Assembly: GCA_025359005.1 (NCBI GenBank) | Contig: JANYHP010000233.1 | Location: forward strand, 1-8,666 | DNA length: 8,666 nt | Direction of reading: 5' to 3' | Origin: Hyphomicrobiaceae bacterium | GTDB lineage: Bacteria; Pseudomonadota; Alphaproteobacteria; Rhizobiales; Hyphomicrobiaceae | Shown: piece after piece, positions 1 through 6,200 of the stretch | Position numbering within the stretch: position 1 is the first letter of the stretch | How the letters are laid out: every line of letters starts with the position of its first letter | Program-made: the position numbers and the translations under genes | The notes under the pieces: model-generated | Database searches by the model: none | What the model saw: the letters and a program-made list of their open reading frames with translations, nothing else | What the model was told of the DNA's origin: nothing

Positions 1-345
1 TGAACACAATCGACTTGATAATCACGTCATCATGCTTTTCGGAGCCACCGGAGACTTGGCGCGCCGAAAAATTCTGCCGGGCCTCTACCACTTAGCCGTT
101 GAAGGTCTGATGCCGGAAAAGTATCGGATCATTGGTTCCTCACCGACCGCTGTTGCAATGAGCACGGAATCGTTTCGCACGTACGTCCGCGACGCCGTAA
201 CGGCGTTCGGACCACATAAGCCCACGGGCGAAGCGTGGAAGAACTTTTCGCAGTCACTGGTATTTGCTGTAGCCGACGCCGACAAGGACGAGGGATTTGC
301 CGAGGTCGTGGCGGACGCGTTCGTAGGGGGCAATCGCGGTGTGGC
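1..345 (+). pseudogene. zwf: Truncated glucose-6-phosphate dehydrogenase (N-terminal fragment)
   Basis: The frame is open from position 2 and passes through the Met codon at 32, so the true start is probably upstream of the window. The protein shows the N-terminal NADP-binding fold of G6PDH: a Val-Ile-Met-Leu-Phe stretch, then GATGDLARRK (the family's GxxGDLxxRK loop) and LPGLYHL. Around positions 250-285 the strand LVFAVADAD fits the family's usual next strand. Similarity fades between about 325 and 355, where the HYLSVPP-like motif should come; only a weak Gly-Gly-Asn...His-Val-Ser trace remains. The frame then runs on over the opposite-strand gene to a stop at 632-634. G6PDH is normally about 450-500 residues, so roughly the last three quarters are missing. 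The break coincides with the 3' end of the minus-strand gene at 346. It would normally oxidise glucose-6-phosphate to 6-phosphogluconolactone; this fragment cannot. The exact 3' boundary is inferred, and an assembly join is possible. Confidence 0.72.
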
Positions 346-1242
346 TCATGTGTCGGACGCCGGTTTTTTGGGCGACAGCGCGTCGGCGAGGCGTGTCTTG
401 GCGGAGCCGGGGGCGAGCGGTTGCTGCTGGCGCGGGTGGGGCGCCCACGCTGTCGCGGTGAGGATTTCGAACGTCGCTGAGACGCGACCGTCGGGGGCGG
501 CAAAGCGCTGCCGATATATGTCAAGCGCGCGGGCGAGTACGTCGCGGCGCAGCACCCGGCGGCTGCGTTCGGTGAGCGTGTTGGTGGCGCCCATGGCGCG
601 CAAGTCGTGCATAAGTGCGAGCGGGTCGGCGTAGGTGACGGTGACGACGTCGCTGTCGACGACGGGCAGTGCGAAGCCGGCGCGCTGCAGCAGGCTTCCG
701 AGGTCGCGCACGTCGACGGCGGGTGCCACGCGCGGGCTGGCGCCGCCGGTGATTTCGGTTTCAGCTTCGAGCAGCGCCACGCGAAGCTCACGCAGGGTGC
801 TGCCGCCCATGAGGGCTGCGAGGAACAAGCCGTCGGGCAGCAGACTGGCGCAGATCTGCGCGAGAGTGCCGGGCAGATCGTTGACGGTGTGGAGGGCCAA
901 GCCGGAGACGATGAGATCGAAGCTGCGCGGCGCGAACGGTAGCCGCTCGAGATCGACAACAAGGCTGGTGGATGTCCGACAAGCACCCGAACCGGCATGG
1001 ATGAGAGTGGTCAAGCCGTGATCGCTTACCAGCCGGTCGGCGAAGAGGCGGCAATCGGTGCAGAGATCGAGGGGCGCGTTGAATTTGCGACGAATGAGCG
1101 ACAGGCGATCGGAGACATCCTCGGCGACGCGGGCCAAGAGGAAATCCGCGGCGCCGGCCGGGTCGGCACGGTAACGCGCAAGCGCACGGGCGCGGGCAGC
1201 CGTGACGGCGAGAGGGTCGAAGATTGCGGGCGGGGCGGTCAT
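346..1242 (-). CDS. NDUFAF5/BioC-like methyltransferase-fold protein
   Basis: A 298-residue protein of the class I SAM-methyltransferase fold that matches human NDUFAF5 (complex I assembly factor) along its length. Shared marks are an N-terminal IFD, LPFAPRSFDLIVS followed by LALHTVNDLP (residues 101-124; NDUFAF5 has LPFKENTFDLVVS and LSLHWVNDLP), GGSTLRELR (136-144), and the alphaproteobacterial tail APGSAKTRLADAL (277-289). Motif I, normally a Gly-rich DLGxGxG loop, is degenerate here (LDLCTDCRLF, residues 58-67). Mitochondrial NDUFAF5 hydroxylates an arginine of the complex I subunit NDUFS7; a similar role for this protein is inference, and BioC-like methyl transfer is the alternative. The start at 1242 was chosen over an upstream Met (1287) because it forms an ATGA overlap with the stop of the preceding gene and gives the family's usual N-terminus. 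There is no strong ribosome binding site, which fits translational coupling. Confidence 0.85.
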   Translation of the reverse strand: MTAPPAIFDPLAVTAARARALARYRADPAGAADFLLARVAEDVSDRLSLIRRKFNAPLDLCTDCRLFADRLVSDHGLTTLIHAGSGACRTSTSLVVDLERLPFAPRSFDLIVSGLALHTVNDLPGTLAQICASLLPDGLFLAALMGGSTLRELRVALLEAETEITGGASPRVAPAVDVRDLGSLLQRAGFALPVVDSDVVTVTYADPLALMHDLRAMGATNTLTERSRRVLRRDVLARALDIYRQRFAAPDGRVSATFEILTATAWAPHPRQQQPLAPGSAKTRLADALSPKKPASDT

Positions 1243-2423
1243 AGGCGCTGGTCGACGGCTGCTTTGGCGGCGGCGATGGCGGGCCATGCGCAGGTGGCGA
1301 TGGTTTCGGCCAAGGGATGAACGGTGAGGCCGGCAACGGCCTGCGTCTGGCGGCGGGCGGCGCCGAATTGCGAGAGGTCGGGGACGCCGACAGCGATGTC
1401 GATGCGGTCGGCTGCGGGATCGATCAGCATCAGGCCGACAGAGGTGCCTTCGACGTCGATGGAGAGGGCACGGCTGCTCGGACCGAGGCTTCCTCCGGCC
1501 ATCGCGGCGCTGGCGGGTACGAGGCGTGCGCCGGCTTCCGCGAAGGCCGCGTTGACCAGGATGATGGCGTTGTCGATGAGCGTCGCGACTGCGTGGGGCC
1601 GGGAGGCCGCTGTCTTGCTGCGATTGCCGGTGATCGGCTCGGGCCGATTAAGCCATTGCGGCCAACCTGGCCCACGACCCGTGCGGGGCGACGGGGACGC
1701 GGCGGCGGGCGGGATAGGCTGCGTTGGCGGCGTCAGGCCGTCGCGGGCCGCTGGCGGCGCGACGATGGCTTGCGGTGGATGCGGCAGCAGGCGCGGCGCG
1801 GCCTCGAGAAGGGCTGCGAGGCATTCGGCAAGGGCCGTCGCAATCCGACCGGCGCTTAGGGGCCGCGTGACGACGCTCGAACGATTGAGCTGCTCGTTGC
1901 GCGCTTCGTGAGTACGCAGGTGGGCTCCGATCGTCATGTCCGCGGCTAATTCCAGCCGCAGCCACGCGATGCTTTCCCCACCGACGCGGATGCGCCGATA
2001 GTCGCCGAAGCCACGGTCATGCAGGCTCCAGGTGGGTTCGCCGGGCCGCGCCACGGCAACGCCCATGGACGCCATTGTTTCATTGACGGCGCTGACAGCC
2101 CGATCGACTTCCGGGCGCAGCCGCGACCAATGAGTTTCGACGGCCGGAAGCCGGTGGGGCGAGGCAGGCGCTGGAAGTGGTGCGGCGCTGGCGCCGGCGG
2201 GCGGTGGGGCGAGCGGCGGCGGCACGACGCGAACACCCTCCGGTGCCGCGGGCGGTGGGGCCGGGCGCAAGGCAGCGTCCAGGGCGGGCATCGGCTCGTT
2301 GCCTGACACAAGGGCGCCCGCTGGGCGTGCGCGGACCGTCTGGAAATCGCGGATCAGCAAGAATGCCCCAATGCCGACCAGACCAACGCTGAGTAACAAA
2401 ATTCCCCACCACGCAAACGACAT
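1239..2423 (-). CDS. Membrane-anchored protein with two similar domains, unknown function
   Basis: A 394-residue protein that I do not recognise. Residues 5-24 are a clear hydrophobic segment right after the initiator, so the protein is probably anchored in the inner membrane by its N-terminus. A Pro/Ala-rich linker follows (about 50-95), then a globular region (about 97-190), a second Pro-rich linker (190-255) and a second globular region (258-394). The two globular regions look like diverged copies: each opens with a helix of the type VDRAVSAVNETMASMGV or LIDNAIILVNAAFAEAGA, continues with paired beta strands (RVGGESIAWLRLEL; IDVEGTSVGLMLI), and ends in a helix after a short linker. The start at 2423 is supported by AAGGAG 9 nt upstream; the longer open frame to 2576 has no such site. 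Its stop overlaps the next start (ATGA), so it forms an operon with the NDUFAF5-like gene. Confidence 0.75.
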   Translation of the reverse strand: MSFAWWGILLLSVGLVGIGAFLLIRDFQTVRARPAGALVSGNEPMPALDAALRPAPPPAAPEGVRVVPPPLAPPPAGASAAPLPAPASPHRLPAVETHWSRLRPEVDRAVSAVNETMASMGVAVARPGEPTWSLHDRGFGDYRRIRVGGESIAWLRLELAADMTIGAHLRTHEARNEQLNRSSVVTRPLSAGRIATALAECLAALLEAAPRLLPHPPQAIVAPPAARDGLTPPTQPIPPAAASPSPRTGRGPGWPQWLNRPEPITGNRSKTAASRPHAVATLIDNAIILVNAAFAEAGARLVPASAAMAGGSLGPSSRALSIDVEGTSVGLMLIDPAADRIDIAVGVPDLSQFGAARRQTQAVAGLTVHPLAETIATCAWPAIAAAKAAVDQRL

Positions 2424-2661
2424 GCACAGGCGCTCCTTGGCATGAACCCGAATCCAATGCGGTTCGAGCCGTGGCGTACCCGGTTTCCGCAAACCCGGAT
2501 TGGCGCCACGAGGGATGTGCCCGCTGTCTTTGAATTTATTCTGGCGGCACTGCTGGTTCGATGCCCTAGCCGTCACGCCGTCGTGGGGTGGCGATGTGGC
2601 TCAGTAGTGCACACTTTCCGATCGTAAGCGTACAAAATTGTGGCCAGCGGCTAACGGTGCC
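2424..2661. other. Intergenic gap with an imperfect hairpin
   Basis: This 238-bp gap lies between the glycosyltransferase stop and the start of the membrane-anchored gene. The only structure I see is an imperfect hairpin at 2471-2509: GTGGCG pairs with CGCCAC, and inside it CCGGTTT pairs with AAACCCGG with one bulge. No T-run follows on the minus strand, so it is at best a weak terminator candidate for the glycosyltransferase gene. The AAGGAG ribosome binding site of the downstream gene sits at the 2424 end. No convincing promoter was found, though one must lie here if the downstream pair is transcribed separately. Confidence 0.3.
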
Positions 2662-3810
2662 TCAGGCAGCGGCGGCGCGCAGGTCGGAGAGGCCGAGCGC
2701 CGAGGCCAGTCCGGCGACAGCCACGCCGCGGTCGAGGTGGCGCTCGGCTTTGTGGCGAGCGGCACGGGCGAGCGCGGGCAACAGGTCAGGTCGCTTGAGG
2801 ACGCCGCCAAGGGTCACTGTCAGCGCATCGGCATCAGCGTCGGCGGGGACGAGCCAACCGTTGGACCCGGCATCGACGAGATCCCGATGCAGCGGGGTGT
2901 CGATGGCGACCACCGGTCGACCCAGCGCCAGCGCCGTCGCGAGGGCCAGCCGGTGGCGGGGGGAGTGGCCGTCGATGACGACGATATGGGCGCCCCGCAC
3001 CAAGGTGACCAGACAATCCGGCCCGGCCGTACCGCACGGCACAATTTCAAGGTGCTGACCGTCGCCTGTTCGCCGGTGGTCGGCCGCGTCGACACACAGA
3101 CGAAAGCGGGCGCGATTTCCCAAGGATTGGGCCGCGCTGGCGAACGGCGCGCTGGCGGCGGACGCGGCCGTTGCCGCTACTGCCGCAGCAATGATGCCGC
3201 CGTCCAGGCCGGGCAGGGGTGCCGGACGAAGCGCTGCCAGATCGAACGTGGCCACCGGCAAGACGAAGGGCGCCGACGCCAGGGCCTGTCGCGGCTGCAT
3301 CAGGTGGCGCGCATCCTCGATGGTGGCGGCGAACATCGATGTGCCCGCGAGCCGCAACGGCCGGGCATTGATCGCACCGACAGGCACGACGGGGTAGAGC
3401 GAGGGGCACCCTGACTGAGCTGCGGCACGAGAGACGGCTTCGACGGCGTTGCCAGCCTCGACAACAGCGGCGTTGGCGCGCCAATCGCGCAGCGCGGCCG
3501 CCAGCCGACGGCGCGCGGCGATGCCAGAGAACGGATTGAGGCTGGGGCCCGGCAACGGCATGGCGACGCAATCGATGCCGCACGCGAGCAGGGTCAAGCG
3601 CGCCGCCTCGTCGATGTCTGGCGCGATGGCCAGCACCTTGTGACGGCGCGCGACAATTTCGGCCAGCAAGGGCGCGCGCAAGAGGCTCAGCGTCTCGCAC
3701 TCTTCGGCGATCCAGACGAGGCGGGTGACGGCCGAGCGACCGAGCGTTGCGCTCTCGGCCGCCTTCTGCGCGTCACGCTGGGCGGCTTCACGATGCGGTT
3801 CTGAGTGCAT
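2662..3810 (-). CDS. GT-B fold glycosyltransferase-like protein (GT4-type, divergent)
   Basis: A 382-residue protein resembling GT4-type glycosyltransferases of exopolysaccharide loci. The N-terminal half has a Rossmann-like start (RLVWIAEECE, residues 30-39), APLLAEIVARRHKVLAIAPD (residues 46-65), and SLNPFSG (90-96), a motif common after the second strand in this group. The C-terminal half has the nucleotide-sugar lobe signature: GRPVVAIDTPLHRDLVDAG (297-315) then GWLVPADADADAL. The usual EX7E catalytic motif is not evident: the glutamate expected before the GRPVVA strand is Thr292, and the preceding segment is GHSPRHRLALA. The protein may therefore be a noncanonical or inactive transferase. 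The Met at 3810 was chosen because further upstream the frame overlaps the opposite end of the preceding gene in non-protein-like sequence. The ribosome binding site is weak. The 130-bp leader and nearby glycan-modifying genes suggest its own promoter in a surface-polysaccharide locus. Confidence 0.72.
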   Translation of the reverse strand: MHSEPHREAAQRDAQKAAESATLGRSAVTRLVWIAEECETLSLLRAPLLAEIVARRHKVLAIAPDIDEAARLTLLACGIDCVAMPLPGPSLNPFSGIAARRRLAAALRDWRANAAVVEAGNAVEAVSRAAAQSGCPSLYPVVPVGAINARPLRLAGTSMFAATIEDARHLMQPRQALASAPFVLPVATFDLAALRPAPLPGLDGGIIAAAVAATAASAASAPFASAAQSLGNRARFRLCVDAADHRRTGDGQHLEIVPCGTAGPDCLVTLVRGAHIVVIDGHSPRHRLALATALALGRPVVAIDTPLHRDLVDAGSNGWLVPADADADALTVTLGGVLKRPDLLPALARAARHKAERHLDRGVAVAGLASALGLSDLRAAAA

Positions 3811-3847
3811 GATCGCGGTCAGCTCGGAGCGAATGACGCGGCACAGG

Positions 3848-3894
3848 TTGATTTTTGGTCGCGCTTCTTGTCGGGAAAACCGCTCACACTTTTT
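3848..3894 (-). repeat. Rhizobiales-type intergenic repeat (probable copy)
   Basis: On the minus strand this stretch reads AAAAAGTGTGAGCGGTTTTC followed by an AC-rich tail. From memory, stretches beginning AAAAAGTGxGAxxCGGTTTTC recur in intergenic regions of many Rhizobiales genomes, so this is probably a copy of that dispersed repeat. Only one copy occurs in the window, so its repetitive nature cannot be shown here. Confidence 0.4.
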
Positions 3895-3895
3895 G

Positions 3896-3918
3896 CCTGA
3901 AGCGCTCAGGTCACCTGA
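3896..3918. promoter_or_regulatory. Palindromic operator candidate
   Basis: TCAGGTCACCTGA at 3906-3918 is a perfect 6-1-6 palindrome. CCTGA at 3896-3900 adds a third half-site that pairs with TCAGG at 3906-3910. The three CCTGA-type half-sites lie about 90-115 bp upstream of the glycosyltransferase start, a plausible place for a dimeric regulator. No regulator is encoded in the window. Confidence 0.3.
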
Positions 3919-3940
3919 ATGCTGTTGTTCGCTCCGGGGG

Positions 3941-4840
3941 TCAATCGGCCGTGCGGTTAAATTCGAGCAGCATGGGGCGGAAGCCGAGGTAGCGCTTCCA
4001 ATCGTAGAGGCCGGCGCCGCCCTCCTCGACGGAGCCGTGGACGAGGCGCGCAATGCCGTGGGTGTTGGGATCGGTGCGGTCCAGCAGCCACTGCATGATA
4101 TCGAAGATGAGCAGCTTGGTGACGCCATCGCTGAGGGCCGCGCCGTGGCCGATCAGGCGCTGGACCCAGACGGTGTCGCCGGCACGGATGAGAATGGCGA
4201 AGGCGGCCAAGGTTTCGCTCGTCTCGGTGGTGCTGAAGCCGCCCCAGCAGACCCGCCAATGACGCGGACATCCCGGGGACAGCGGGGGAGCCTTGGTGTC
4301 GACCAGATCGGCGCGGGGTCCGGCAATGGCGGCCCACACAAACAGGCCCTTGGAGCGGCGCAGTTTGGAGCCGGTCAGGCGATAGACGCTGCGGGCATAG
4401 GAGTCTTTGCCGATGACGCGGGCGCTGTAGCCGAGGCGACGGGCCTTGTTGGCTGCGCGATGATACTTGCCGCTGGTGCGCTGCGAGACGCCGATGCGCC
4501 AAGGCTCGAAGCCGGCAAATTCTGAGAGCTCGATGATGGCGGCGGTCTCGGCGAAGGCTGGGGCTTGGCGGCGCTTGCGGCCGGGGCGGGCATAGCTGCG
4601 GAATTCCGCCTGAGTGAGGGGCACGAAATTGCGGCAGGCCTTGCAGCCGCAGCCGCTGTCGAGCTGGAGGGCGGCCACGGGCAAGTCTGCGGTCAGCGTG
4701 GTGCCGAGGGCGGAAAAACGCGCCTTTCGGTGGGCGTGAAGTGGGCCGAAGAACAGGCGCTTCCAGGTGGTTTTGACGACGCGGCCGGCGCGGCGCACTG
4801 GCTGGAGCGCAGTCAGCCGGGCGAGAAACGGGATGCCCAT
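3941..4840 (-). CDS. GNAT/FemAB-like acyltransferase family protein, putative
   Basis: A 299-residue cytosolic-looking protein without signal peptide or membrane segment. The C-terminal half has the look of a GNAT-fold protein of the FemAB-like type: YHRAANKARRLGYSARVI (126-143), a long central strand-helix region with TVWVQRLIGHGA (213-224) and TKLLIFDIMQWLLDR (231-245), and a terminal WKRYLGFRP (281-289), where GNAT proteins often carry an x-Lys-x-x-x-Gly-Phe motif. Substrate is unknown; acylation of a sugar or aminoacyl group on an envelope glycan is inference from neighbours. An unusual Cys cluster, CGCKAC (64-69), lies in the N-terminal half. The start at 4840 is backed by a GAGAGG-type site overlapping the stop of the deacetylase gene, which ends only 10 nt upstream, so the two are almost certainly cotranscribed. 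The family call rests on pattern recognition only; 'hypothetical protein' is the cautious alternative. Confidence 0.6.
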   Translation of the reverse strand: MGIPFLARLTALQPVRRAGRVVKTTWKRLFFGPLHAHRKARFSALGTTLTADLPVAALQLDSGCGCKACRNFVPLTQAEFRSYARPGRKRRQAPAFAETAAIIELSEFAGFEPWRIGVSQRTSGKYHRAANKARRLGYSARVIGKDSYARSVYRLTGSKLRRSKGLFVWAAIAGPRADLVDTKAPPLSPGCPRHWRVCWGGFSTTETSETLAAFAILIRAGDTVWVQRLIGHGAALSDGVTKLLIFDIMQWLLDRTDPNTHGIARLVHGSVEEGGAGLYDWKRYLGFRPMLLEFNRTAD

Positions 4841-4850
4841 GACCGACCTC

Positions 4851-5900
4851 TCAGCGGGGGGTGGACGTGCGCAAGGCAGGCGTGGTCGCGGGCGGGGCTG
4901 GCGGGGCCGCGGGCAGGACGGCGCGCGGGGCGAACAGCGTATCGTAGCGGTCGGTATCGCCGGGACGGCTGTCGTAGCAGGTGTCGGTGATTACCGGGCG
5001 GCCGGCGGCGAGCAATTCGGAGACGGTGACGAACTGATAACCCTTGGCGCGGAGCGCGGGAATGGCCAGGGGCAGGGCGGCGGCGGTGTGGAAGCCGCGT
5101 CCATTGGCGTGGGCGATGATGATGGAGCCGGGCCGAACGTTGGCGATCATGGTGTGGGCGATCGCCTGAGCCGACTGGGAAGGCGCTGGATCACCGGTCG
5201 AAACGTCCCACTGGATGGCCGAAAGACCGGCCGCGTGGGCCGCGTCGAGTGCCTCAGGATTGCAGGCGCCGAAGGGGAACCGATAGAGCGCGGGTTCGGT
5301 GGGAATGCGGCTTACGGCAGCCGGAAGTGCTGCCGCGCACTGGGTCGCGGCGAGGGCCTGGCGCTGCTGGCGGTAGGCGCCGGTCGGCGCAGTGATCTCA
5401 CGCAGAAGATCAGGACCCTTGAGGCCGCGGACGTTGCGGTGGGCCCAGCCGTGGGTGCCGATTTCGAACAGGTCGTCGGTCAGGAGTTGGCGGGTGCGTT
5501 CGCCGTGCGTCGTCATCCACTTGCCGCCCGCGAAGAACGTGGCCTTGACCTTGTTGGCGCGCAGGTAGTCGACGATGGCGCCGTCGTAGCCGGCGACCTC
5601 GCTCCATTGCTCGCAGAGATCCAGCGTGAGGGCGATCAGCTTGCGGCCCTTGGGCAGGTCCACCCGGCGGATGGCGCCGCGCGGCAGGGTGGCCGGGATG
5701 GCACTTGGCAGTGTTGTCTGCGGTACGCGCAGGGCCATGGGCCGACCGAGCTTGACGGGCGCGGTTTCAGCTGGATCGGCGGCGAGCGTCGCGGGCGCGA
5801 AGCACGCCGATTGCAGCTCCGCTCGGCCGGCGGCGTGGGCGGGGCCGACGATCGCACACAGGGCGGCCAACACCGCAGCAGGAATGGTTCGCCTGATCAT
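4851..5900 (-). CDS. Secreted polysaccharide deacetylase (NodB homology domain, CE4)
   Basis: A 349-residue exported protein. A signal peptide spans residues 1-23 (Arg-Arg, hydrophobic core, Ala-His-Ala cleavage site). The CE4 motifs follow in order: LTLDLCEQ (91-98, catalytic-base Asp94), THGWAH (149-154, metal ligands His150 and His154), RFPFG (207-211), WDVSTGD (231-237) and IIIAHANG (260-267, His264). In motif 1 the usual second Asp of TFDD, a metal ligand in CE4 enzymes, is Leu; the LDLCE form is, as I recall, a recurrent alphaproteobacterial variant. The enzyme should remove acetyl groups from an N- or O-acetylated polysaccharide or peptidoglycan in the periplasm. The C-terminus is a Pro/Ala/Thr-rich tail (about 325-349). 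An alternative start at 5921 adds seven residues before the signal peptide; neither start has a good ribosome binding site. A palindromic repeat composite begins 54 nt upstream of the chosen start. Confidence 0.88.
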   Translation of the reverse strand: MIRRTIPAAVLAALCAIVGPAHAAGRAELQSACFAPATLAADPAETAPVKLGRPMALRVPQTTLPSAIPATLPRGAIRRVDLPKGRKLIALTLDLCEQWSEVAGYDGAIVDYLRANKVKATFFAGGKWMTTHGERTRQLLTDDLFEIGTHGWAHRNVRGLKGPDLLREITAPTGAYRQQRQALAATQCAAALPAAVSRIPTEPALYRFPFGACNPEALDAAHAAGLSAIQWDVSTGDPAPSQSAQAIAHTMIANVRPGSIIIAHANGRGFHTAAALPLAIPALRAKGYQFVTVSELLAAGRPVITDTCYDSRPGDTDRYDTLFAPRAVLPAAPPAPPATTPALRTSTPR

Positions 5901-5953
5901 GGCGCGGCTATGCCATACCATCAGGCAGGCTGGCTATGCCGCGTCGTCGCAGG

Positions 5954-6120
5954 CTAGTGGCCTGTCGCGCCAAAATCGCATCATGGCCGCGACCGAGTTC
6001 GATTTTGACGCGACATGAAGGCCACCAGAAAAATCATGAGCTTAGCGTGGCGTATATCGCGCCTCAATTGACGCCCAACTCGCCGCGCGACAGGTCAAAT
6101 AAGACGCGACGCCACACTAG
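5954..6120. repeat. CTAG-bounded double-hairpin element, copy 1
   Basis: Two palindromic units are separated by 13 nt (6029-6041, containing CATGAGC). Unit one, 5954-6028: outer arm CTAGTGGCCT plus GTCGCGCCAAAATCG; the inner arm, read in reverse complement, is CTGGTGGCCT, then an extra TCAT, then GTCGCGTCAAAATCG. Unit two, 6042-6120: inner arm TTAGCGTGGC, an extra GTAT, then ATCGCGCC and so on; the outer arm in reverse complement is CTAGTGTGGC then GTCGCGTC. So both spacer-facing arms carry 4 extra nt at position 10, and the outer arms do not. The inner CTAG ends have decayed to CCAG and TTAG. The element fills most of the gap between the deacetylase and DUF2167 genes, and its last CTAG is shared with the adjoining solo unit. 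REPIN/BIME-like by architecture; mobility is inferred. Confidence 0.85.
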
Positions 6121-6189
6121 TGTTCCGGCGCTGACATTTGCTTCCCTTCGCGGCATGTTGGTGACCAAACGTCAGATGCGCTGCACTAG
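6117..6189. repeat. Solo CTAG-bounded palindromic unit (hybrid arms)
   Basis: A 73-bp unit from CTAG (6117-6120) to CTAG (6186-6189). The left arm, CTAGTGTTCC then GGCGCTGACATTTG, matches the outer arm of unit two in the 8576-8652 repeat. The right arm, in reverse complement CTAGTGCAGC then GCATCTGACGTTTGGT, is identical to the outer arm of the unit at 8484-8562. It has no 4-nt inserts. It therefore looks like what remains when the central part of a composite is deleted and the two outer arms are joined, lying in the reverse orientation. It ends 11 nt beyond the stop of the DUF2167 gene and could also act as a transcript-end hairpin. Confidence 0.8.
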
Positions 6190-6200
6190 CGTGGGCGCGC

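Larger units (their letters stand above)
3811..3940 (-). promoter_or_regulatory. Leader region of the glycosyltransferase gene
   Basis: This 130-bp gap lies between the stop of the GNAT-like gene and the glycosyltransferase start, both on the minus strand. It holds a palindrome (3906-3918) and a Rhizobiales-type repeat (3848-3894), described separately. I see no clear -35/-10 pair. Its length, compared with the 10-nt gap one gene upstream, suggests a separate transcription start or a repeat inserted into an older operon. Confidence 0.35.

Noticed and set aside
129..998. A 289-codon minus-strand open frame overlapping the NDUFAF5-like gene
   Set aside because: Its product is Ser/Pro/Arg-rich without domains, whereas the overlapping frame gives a full family match.
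2566..2607. Possible further CTAG-bounded unit starting at the CTAG at 2566
   Set aside because: Only short matches (AGCC and CGCC) pair; there is no CACTAG end, no CTAGTG start and no loop similarity to the other units.
2638..3414. A 258-codon plus-strand open frame opposite the glycosyltransferase gene
   Set aside because: Low-complexity Gly/Arg/Gln-rich product; the opposite strand carries a convincing GT-B C-terminal lobe.
3811..4128. N-terminal extension of the glycosyltransferase frame to a Met at 4128
   Set aside because: The extra 106 residues overlap the GNAT-like gene and the intergenic gap and are Ser/Ala/Pro-rich with no family similarity.
4767..5957. A 396-codon open frame on the plus strand opposite the deacetylase gene
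   Set aside because: It mirrors a gene with complete CE4 motifs and a signal peptide. Its own product is Gly/Arg-rich with no recognisable domain, typical of the antisense frame in GC-rich DNA.
5954..6189. CRISPR-like array
   Set aside because: The units are palindromes adjacent to or sharing ends with each other, not identical direct repeats with unique spacers, and no cas gene is present.
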